Source: JBCBWG01 sp964579305
GTDB lineage: Bacteria > Pseudomonadota > Alphaproteobacteria > Rhizobiales > Hyphomicrobiaceae
Assembly (NCBI GenBank): GCA_964579305.1
Contig: CAZOGY010000074.1
Coordinates: 1 to 18,703, forward strand
Length of the DNA: 18,703 nucleotides
Direction: 5' to 3'
The first letter of the stretch is position 1. Each line of letters begins with the position of its first letter. Made by a program: the position numbers and the translations under genes. Of this stretch, positions 13,509-18,703 are shown piece after piece. The notes under the pieces were generated by a model. That model saw only the letters and a program-made list of their open reading frames with translations, made no database searches and was not told the origin of the DNA.

Positions 13509-14447
13509 TTGGCCTGTGCTTCGTATACGGTTCACCGCCATCAGCACCACCGCGTTTGGGATCGCGCGATCGAGCCGGTCCTCACCGTGACGCCTGGAAC
13601 GCAACTCACTTTTGAGATCCAGGACGCATCTGGCGGCCAGATTACCCCCGACAGTGACGCCAGCGTATTTGCCAACTTCGATCAGACCAACGTCAATCCA
13701 GTGACCGGTCCCGTCTCCATCGACGGCGCCGAACCGGGCGACACATTGATCGTCAAAATCGAGGATTACAGGCCATCGGGTTGGGGCTGGACCGGGATCA
13801 TCCCAGGCTTCGGCCTACTCGCCGATCAGTTCCAGACCGCAGCGCTCACCCATTGGGTCTACGATCCCAGCGGATCCAGACCGCTGCTGTTTAGCAACCA
13901 AGCCCGCATCCCATTGGCTCCGTTCGCAGGCACGATTGGCATCGCCCCCGCTGAAGCCGGCCCGCACGCGATCATTCCGCCGCGATCGGTCGGTGGCAAC
14001 ATGGACCTGCGAGACTTGGTCGCCGGCGCAACGCTCTATCTGCCGGTGGCCGTGCCAGGCGCATTGTTTTCCATCGGCGATACGCATGCCGCGCAGGGCG
14101 ACGGCGAGGTTTGCGGAACCGCGATTGAAAGCCCGATGGAGGTCACGCTGCGGCTGGATCTGATCAAAGGTCGCGCGCCAGCCATGCCGATGGTCGATGC
14201 ACCGGCGCGGCCGCCGGATCTGGCCGCCAGCGCATCCATGATCACCACCGGCATCGGACCAGACTTGATGACGGCGGCGCGCGATGCCGTGTCGGGCATG
14301 ATCGATCGGCTCGGGCGCGATCGCAATCTAGCTGCCGCGGATGCCTATATGCTGTGCAGCGTCGCCGGCGACCTGAAGATCAGCCAGATCGTCGACGCGC
14401 CGAACTGGACGGTCAGTTTTCATTTGCCGACAGCGATTTTCCAATAA
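13509..14447 (+). CDS. Acetamidase/formamidase family protein
   Basis: A 312-residue member of the FmdA/AmdA family, which hydrolyses small amides such as formamide or acetamide to ammonia and the acid. Family segments are NPVTGPVSIDGAEPGDTL (63-80), a GWGWTGIIPGFGLL loop (91-104), the GGNMDLRDL motif (162-170) and SIGDTHAAQGDGEVCGTAIE (188-207), which holds the likely metal and catalytic residues. The start is taken as TTG at 13509 because GGAGG lies six bases before it and the frame opens directly into the family's usual YTVHRHQHHRVWD beginning. The true substrate cannot be told from sequence; many members are misnamed. It lies 33 bases after pyrE, and the next gene is convergent. Confidence 0.9.
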   Translation: MACASYTVHRHQHHRVWDRAIEPVLTVTPGTQLTFEIQDASGGQITPDSDASVFANFDQTNVNPVTGPVSIDGAEPGDTLIVKIEDYRPSGWGWTGIIPGFGLLADQFQTAALTHWVYDPSGSRPLLFSNQARIPLAPFAGTIGIAPAEAGPHAIIPPRSVGGNMDLRDLVAGATLYLPVAVPGALFSIGDTHAAQGDGEVCGTAIESPMEVTLRLDLIKGRAPAMPMVDAPARPPDLAASASMITTGIGPDLMTAARDAVSGMIDRLGRDRNLAAADAYMLCSVAGDLKISQIVDAPNWTVSFHLPTAIFQ

Positions 14448-14525
14448 CGGCGCTGTAGGCCTCGGATGATAGTGTGCGAAGCGTGGCTTGCAGCCATCAG
14501 CTTCGGCATCTGGATTTTGCGGGCA

Positions 14526-15788
14526 TCACGGCTCGCTGCGCAAACCAGGTTCAGACCACCGGCTCTTGGCAAGCCTGTCTCCAAGCTGTGCCCGCTCCAA
14601 TCCGTTCAGTTCGGCAATCTCAGCGTTCACGGTCTCCACATGCCTGGCTTCAAGCTCACCATGCAGGCGCCGGAATGGCCGCGTGTCGATCCGCCAAAAC
14701 CCCGAATCGAGCTTTGCCAAATCACCGAGCAACAACATCATGAACGAGAAAAAGCCGGCCATGACGAAGATCATGAAATACATCGAATAGCGTCGGCTCG
14801 ATAATTCTGTTCCGGACGGGCAATTGCCGAGCATCTGTTCCGTCAGGCCGCCAGAAAACAAACCCGGCAGCGCACTTTGCGCCGCCACGCCAGCGCCCGG
14901 AGTTGCAGCAGCCCCGGCTGAGGCAACGCACAACGGCTCGGCCAGAAACGGCAGGATGAGCGCGACCGACATCACCCATAGCGCGCCGAGCAGATAGGTC
15001 GGCAGGCCGCTTTGCAGCGCGCTGGCCCGCCGCGCACGCAACTCATCAAGCTCATCGAATGACCGCACGAGTTCTTCGTACGCGATCCTGTCATCATCAT
15101 CGCGCGGCACCAGCGTCCGGATGTAGCCGCGGCCACGGTCCAGTGCGCTGGCCTCTTGCGGATCGGCCGCTGCCGCAAGGTCATCGCCCGCCCGCGCGCA
15201 GTAGTTCAGCAAGACGACACGCAAGCCGTGCCGCGCCAGAACCGCGTCATCGCGCATGTCACTGCGCCCGCCGACGTGGGCAGCGCTATCCTTGTCGATA
15301 ATTTCAAAATACGTCAGGTAATTCCACATCGAGCGCACTTTCGCCACTTCCGCCGAAATCTGCGTCTTGATGGTGTCGATACCTTCCATCCCTTTGACCA
15401 GCGCCAGCGCGATAATGATCGCGTAGAGCGTCGAGATGGCTGAATAAAACGGTTCTTGATAATCAGAGTCGAATTGCGCAAGCCGCAGCAACAAGGGCAC
15501 GTTGACGGAAATGCCAAGGATGTCGACGGTGTCGAGCTGGTGAATTTTGTAATAAACCGCAACCAGCGCAAGCGCCAGAACCACCGGAAACAGCAGCCGG
15601 GAAATAACGCGCAAACTGGCTGGCCCGTTGGGTGCAAAACAAAGGGCAACGCCGGCAATGCCAAGCCCCGCAATGTAAATCAGCGGGTATTGCGTCGTGT
15701 TGAAAATCAAGAGCGTTCCCACCAGGACCACCAAAAGGTCCTGCAAGAACGCCAAGAACAAATGCCAAACGCGACTCAACGAGCGCAT
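14526..15788 (-). CDS. Polytopic membrane protein, possibly bestrophin-like (DUF4239-type)
   Basis: A 420-residue inner-membrane protein with hydrophobic helices at about 12-30, 34-52, 64-80, 116-132, 261-283 and 335-355. A large soluble part at about 135-255 includes charged helices (YEELVRSFDELDELRARRAS). Helix pairs flanking a long cytoplasmic helical region are reminiscent of bestrophin-like DUF4239 proteins, but I cannot confirm the family and it may be an unnamed conserved protein. The ATG at 15788 is preferred because GGGGG lies 9 bases upstream; ATGs at 15797 and 15878 are alternatives. Nothing nearby indicates its substrate. It is convergent with the acetamidase-family gene and has the same orientation as pckA, 200 bases downstream of it. 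Confidence 0.75.
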   Translation of the reverse strand: MRSLSRVWHLFLAFLQDLLVVLVGTLLIFNTTQYPLIYIAGLGIAGVALCFAPNGPASLRVISRLLFPVVLALALVAVYYKIHQLDTVDILGISVNVPLLLRLAQFDSDYQEPFYSAISTLYAIIIALALVKGMEGIDTIKTQISAEVAKVRSMWNYLTYFEIIDKDSAAHVGGRSDMRDDAVLARHGLRVVLLNYCARAGDDLAAAADPQEASALDRGRGYIRTLVPRDDDDRIAYEELVRSFDELDELRARRASALQSGLPTYLLGALWVMSVALILPFLAEPLCVASAGAAATPGAGVAAQSALPGLFSGGLTEQMLGNCPSGTELSSRRYSMYFMIFVMAGFFSFMMLLLGDLAKLDSGFWRIDTRPFRRLHGELEARHVETVNAEIAELNGLERAQLGDRLAKSRWSEPGLRSEP

Positions 15789-15987
15789 ATCACACATCCC
15801 CCGCCACAAACCGCTAACCGGTATAACGCGCCGGACGGTGTGTCGCGGGCCGCGCGCATGCAAGCCGCGCGCACGCATGCGGACGATTGTGTCAAAGCCC
15901 TGTTGTGAGAATGCAGCAATTCCAGCGCCGCCGGAGAAATGCGGCCGACGCCGAAAAATGTCATGCGCGTGTGTGGTGTGCCTGGGC

Positions 15988-17571
15988 CTATTCAGCCGCC
16001 TGCTTCATCTCCGGCGCTGCGCCAAGAACCTCAGCGTCGACATGGGCTTCGAACTTCTCAAAGTTTTCGCGGAACATGTCGACCAGGGCCCGGGCCTGCG
16101 CGTCGTATGCTGCCTTGTCCGCCCAGGTATCGCGCGGGACAAGAATTGTCGGGTCGACACCCGGCACGTCCATCGGCACCGCGAAGCCGAACATGGGGTC
16201 AGTGCGCATGGCCATGTTGTTCAGCGCACCGGAAAGGGCCGCGTTCAAAAGCGTGCGCGTCGCCTTGATCGGCATGCGTGAGCCGACGCCGAATTTCCCG
16301 CCGGTCCAGCCGGTATTGACCAGCCAACAGTCAACATCATGTTTCGCGATCAAAGCCCTGAGCAGATTACCGTAATCGCTTGGATGCCGCGGCATGAACG
16401 GTGCACCAAAACACGTCGAGAAGGTTGCCTGAGGCTCGGTGCCGACGCCTTTTTCGGTGCCAGCCACCTTGGCCGTATAGCCCGACAAGAAGTGATACAT
16501 CGCTTGGCTGGGCGTCAGTTTTGCAATCGGCGGAAGCACACCAAACGCGTCTGCGCATAACATGACGATATTTTTTGGATGGCCGGAACGCCCGCTTTCG
16601 GACGCATTGGAAATGAATTCGATTGGATAAGCCGATCGCGTATTTTCGGTCAGCGATCCATCTTCGAAATCCGGTTCACGGTCATCGCCCAAAACAACGT
16701 TTTCAAGAAGCGTCCCAAACCGCGTCGAGGCCGCAAAGATTTCAGGTTCCGCTTCTTGCGACAGCCGGATTGTCTTGGCGTAGCACCCGCCCTCGAAATT
16801 GAAGATGCCGTTGGGCGACCAGCCGTGCTCATCGTCACCCAGCAGCGTCCGGCTTGCATCCGCCGACAATGTCGTCTTGCCAGTGCCCGAAAGGCCAAAG
16901 AAAACCGCCGTCCCATCATTCGGCGCGCTATTGGCTGAACAATGCATCGGCATGACGCCATTCTCCGGCATCATGAAATTCAAGTAGCCAAAGACCGACT
17001 TTTTGGTCTCGCCGGCATATTCCGTACCGCCGATCAACACGAGCCGTTTTGTAAAGTTACAGGCAATGACCGTTTCGCTGCGGCATCCATGACGGTCTGG
17101 ATCGGCGCGAAAGCTCGGCAAATTGACAACAGTGAAACCTGGAACAAAGCCATCCAGCTGATCGCGTTCCGGCCGGCGCAAAAGATAGCGAATAAAAAGG
17201 GCGTGCCAGGCAAATTCCGTAAAAATGCGGGCGTTCAAGCGGTAATCGGGATCGGCGCCAGCATAAAGATCCTGAACGAACAAATCACGGTCAGCTGCGT
17301 GAGCCAGGAAATCCTGCGCCAGAACATCGAAGTGCTCCGGCGACATTGGCTTGTTATTGTCCCACCAGATTTTATCCTCGGTGGTGGCGTCGCGAACCGT
17401 GAACTTGTCCTGTGCAGAACGGCCAGTATGCGCCCCTGTCGTCACGCTCAGCGAACCGGCATTGGTCAGACGTCCTTCACGGCCTTGCAGCGCAAACTCA
17501 ATGAGCTCGACCACTGAGTTGTTGTGACGCACGGATTTTGCGGCGGTGAGCGGGAACGTCTCGGTGGTCAT
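15988..17571 (-). CDS. pckA: Phosphoenolpyruvate carboxykinase (ATP)
   Basis: A 527-residue gluconeogenic enzyme that converts oxaloacetate and ATP to PEP and CO2 in the cytoplasm. Signatures are GGTEYAGETKKS (181-192, PEPCK-specific), the P-loop GLSGTGKTTLSAD (226-238), LLGDDEHGWS (243-252, metal-binding aspartates) and NFEGGCYAKTIRLS (258-271). An early TGAHTGRSAQDKF segment (45-57) binds substrate. Length is normal for the ATP-dependent form. The ATG at 17571 is the natural start, although only a weak ribosome site precedes it. It is divergent from chvI, as in Rhizobiaceae, where pckA and chvI are neighbours. A candidate promoter with an overlapping dyad lies 100-130 bases upstream. Confidence 0.96.
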   Translation of the reverse strand: MTTETFPLTAAKSVRHNNSVVELIEFALQGREGRLTNAGSLSVTTGAHTGRSAQDKFTVRDATTEDKIWWDNNKPMSPEHFDVLAQDFLAHAADRDLFVQDLYAGADPDYRLNARIFTEFAWHALFIRYLLRRPERDQLDGFVPGFTVVNLPSFRADPDRHGCRSETVIACNFTKRLVLIGGTEYAGETKKSVFGYLNFMMPENGVMPMHCSANSAPNDGTAVFFGLSGTGKTTLSADASRTLLGDDEHGWSPNGIFNFEGGCYAKTIRLSQEAEPEIFAASTRFGTLLENVVLGDDREPDFEDGSLTENTRSAYPIEFISNASESGRSGHPKNIVMLCADAFGVLPPIAKLTPSQAMYHFLSGYTAKVAGTEKGVGTEPQATFSTCFGAPFMPRHPSDYGNLLRALIAKHDVDCWLVNTGWTGGKFGVGSRMPIKATRTLLNAALSGALNNMAMRTDPMFGFAVPMDVPGVDPTILVPRDTWADKAAYDAQARALVDMFRENFEKFEAHVDAEVLGAAPEMKQAAE

Positions 17572-17671
17572 GGCGGGTCAACGTCCGGAGCTGGCGAACG
17601 CGCGGCGACCGCGCGTCTGGTTACATGCCGTTTGAAATCAACGGCGTTCGCACGTTTGTGAAACACCTGCG

Positions 17672-17700
17672 ACTAACCGCGACAGTGGACCAACTGTCAA
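17672..17700 (-). promoter_or_regulatory. Candidate pckA promoter with overlapping dyad
   Basis: On the minus strand TTGACA (17700-17695) is followed after 17 bases by GTTAGT (17677-17672), a moderate -10 box with 3 of 6 matches. A perfect dyad, GACAGT (17681-17686) and ACTGTC (17693-17698), lies in the spacer and -35 box, where a repressor could block transcription. It lies about 100 bases upstream of the pckA ATG. Confidence 0.45.
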
Positions 17701-17959
17701 TTCCCTGCCGAAGGCTTGTGCGCCAATGCCGCGATCTGTGTTAACCTCGAAAACGCGCAGGAAACGCTGATCTCTGACGATGGCGTGTCGGCCCGTCGCC
17801 CGGATCTGGGCTGAAAAGAGCCCGATTCAGCTGGCGTTCAACTGCAATCGGTTGACACTGTGAACATGACGGCGTTGCGGCCACAATTGGCCGCCACACA
17901 AGCGGTCCGGACGCGTAAACGGTTAAGTGGCGCGCGGGGACGATCGGAGGGGACTGGCG
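17701..17959. other. chvI upstream region
   Basis: No gene is visible here. TTGACA occurs on the plus strand at 17852-17857 inside a nested dyad (GTTCA at 17836-17840 with TGAAC at 17861-17865; TCAAC at 17838-17842 with GTTGA at 17851-17855), but no good -10 follows at 16-18 bases (TTGCGG). A small hairpin GGGCT/AGCCC lies near 17808-17823. The chvI ribosome site GGAGGGG is just before the ATG. Confidence 0.3.
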
Positions 17960-18667
17960 ATGAAAGACAAAAGTACGATCGCGCTCGTGGACGACGAGCG
18001 CAGCATCCTCACGTCACTGAGCCTGGCCTTGGAGGCGGAGGGGTTCCGCGTGCGCACCTACAGCGATGGTGCCGCGGCCTTGGATGGCCTGCTCGATGAG
18101 GCCGCCGACCTTGGCGTGTTCGACATCAAGATGCCCCGCATGGACGGCATGGAATTGCTGCGTCGCGTGCGCCAGACAACGGACATGCCGGTGATTTTCC
18201 TCACGTCCAAAGACGAGGAAATCGACGAGCTATTCGGCTTGAAAATGGGCGCCGACGACTACATTGCAAAGCCGTTTTCCCAACGCCTTGTCGTTGAGCG
18301 TGTGAAAGCTGTCTTGCGTCGAGCCCAGGCCCGTGAAGGCAACGTGACCGCCAACGAAGCCTCACGTGTCTTGGAGCGCGGCATGCTGCGCCTCGATCCG
18401 GAACGGCACACTTGCCACTGGGACGAAAAACCAGTCACCTTGACGGTAACCGAATTTTTGATCCTGCAGGCTCTTGCGGCCCGCCCTGGCGTTGTGAAAA
18501 CGCGCGACGCGCTGATGGATGCCGCCTACGACGATCAGGTCTATGTCGATGACCGCACGATCGACAGCCACATCAAACGGCTCCGAAAGAAGTTCAAGCA
18601 GGTCGATGACAACATCGAAGTCATTGAAACGCTTTACGGCGTCGGCAACCGGTTCAAGGAAGTCTAG
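17960..18667 (+). CDS. chvI: Response regulator ChvI (OmpR/PhoB type)
   Basis: A 235-residue two-component regulator. The receiver domain (about 5-120) has acidic D11/D12, the phosphoacceptor D55 in VFDIKMPRMDG, T82 in FLTSKDEEIDELFGLKMGAD and K104 in AKPFS. The C-terminal winged-helix domain (about 140-235) ends TIDSHIKRLRKKFK and TLYGVGNRFKEV. The segments LTVTEFLILQALAARPGVVK and DQVYVDDRTIDSH closely follow ChvI of Agrobacterium and Sinorhizobium. There the sensor kinase ChvG (ExoS) phosphorylates it in response to acid or envelope stress, with ExoR as a periplasmic inhibitor. The start at 17960 follows GGAGGGG by about 9 bases. chvG would be expected immediately downstream, outside the window. 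Confidence 0.95.
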   Translation: MKDKSTIALVDDERSILTSLSLALEAEGFRVRTYSDGAAALDGLLDEAADLGVFDIKMPRMDGMELLRRVRQTTDMPVIFLTSKDEEIDELFGLKMGADDYIAKPFSQRLVVERVKAVLRRAQAREGNVTANEASRVLERGMLRLDPERHTCHWDEKPVTLTVTEFLILQALAARPGVVKTRDALMDAAYDDQVYVDDRTIDSHIKRLRKKFKQVDDNIEVIETLYGVGNRFKEV

Positions 18668-18703
18668 AGCAGTCAATGCGCGCCCCGCCCAGATAAGGCG
18701 CAC

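Noticed and set aside
15850..15885. Duplicated GCCGCGCGCA near the membrane protein start
   Set aside because: It is a short low-complexity GC repeat upstream of the chosen start, with no evident function.

Overview
The window looks like chromosomal core sequence from a GC-rich alphaproteobacterium, most likely of the order Hyphomicrobiales (Rhizobiales). The strongest pointer is the right end, where an ATP-type PEP carboxykinase gene (pckA) lies back to back with a ChvI-type response regulator. That arrangement is typical of Rhizobium and Agrobacterium relatives. DUF3754, DUF1127-like and J-domain membrane proteins fit the same group. No tRNA, rRNA, CRISPR array, transposase or phage gene is visible.

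Layout from left to right. (1) Positions 1-80 hold the probable end of an Arg-rich reading frame. (2) 360-2361 is a plus-strand set of YceI-like protein, cytochrome b561 and second YceI-like protein, closed by a hairpin terminator at 2411-2440. (3) Two minus-strand genes follow: a membrane protein with a cytoplasmic J domain (2559-4256) and a large beta-helix-like repeat protein with a membrane tail (4433-6799). (4) A tightly coupled plus-strand unit at 7232-9707 carries a DUF3754 protein, a 35-codon mini-ORF and the L11 methyltransferase PrmA. (5) A DUF1127-like small gene (minus) with a terminator lies divergent from an aminopeptidase P (10449-12266). (6) pyrE and an acetamidase/formamidase-family gene lie on the plus strand. 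(7) A polytopic membrane protein and pckA lie on the minus strand. (8) chvI on the plus strand ends just before the window does; its usual partner chvG would lie beyond the edge.

The most unusual feature is a repeat present twice in opposite orientation (9703-9872 and 12287-12387), flanking the DUF1127 and aminopeptidase genes. Its ends are inverted repeats. Each copy holds a complete small reading frame running nearly end to end. The copies differ by one synonymous base and one 69-base in-frame segment, so it may be a small protein-coding mobile or palindromic repeat. The end of copy 1 also supplies the stop codon of prmA.

Second-tier points are the single-pass J-domain protein, which may link a periplasmic domain to cytoplasmic DnaK; the ATGA/GTGA-coupled 35-aa frame before prmA; and a perfect dyad overlapping a candidate pckA promoter. 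Everything here was read by eye. Family assignments rest on motifs and not on database searches.
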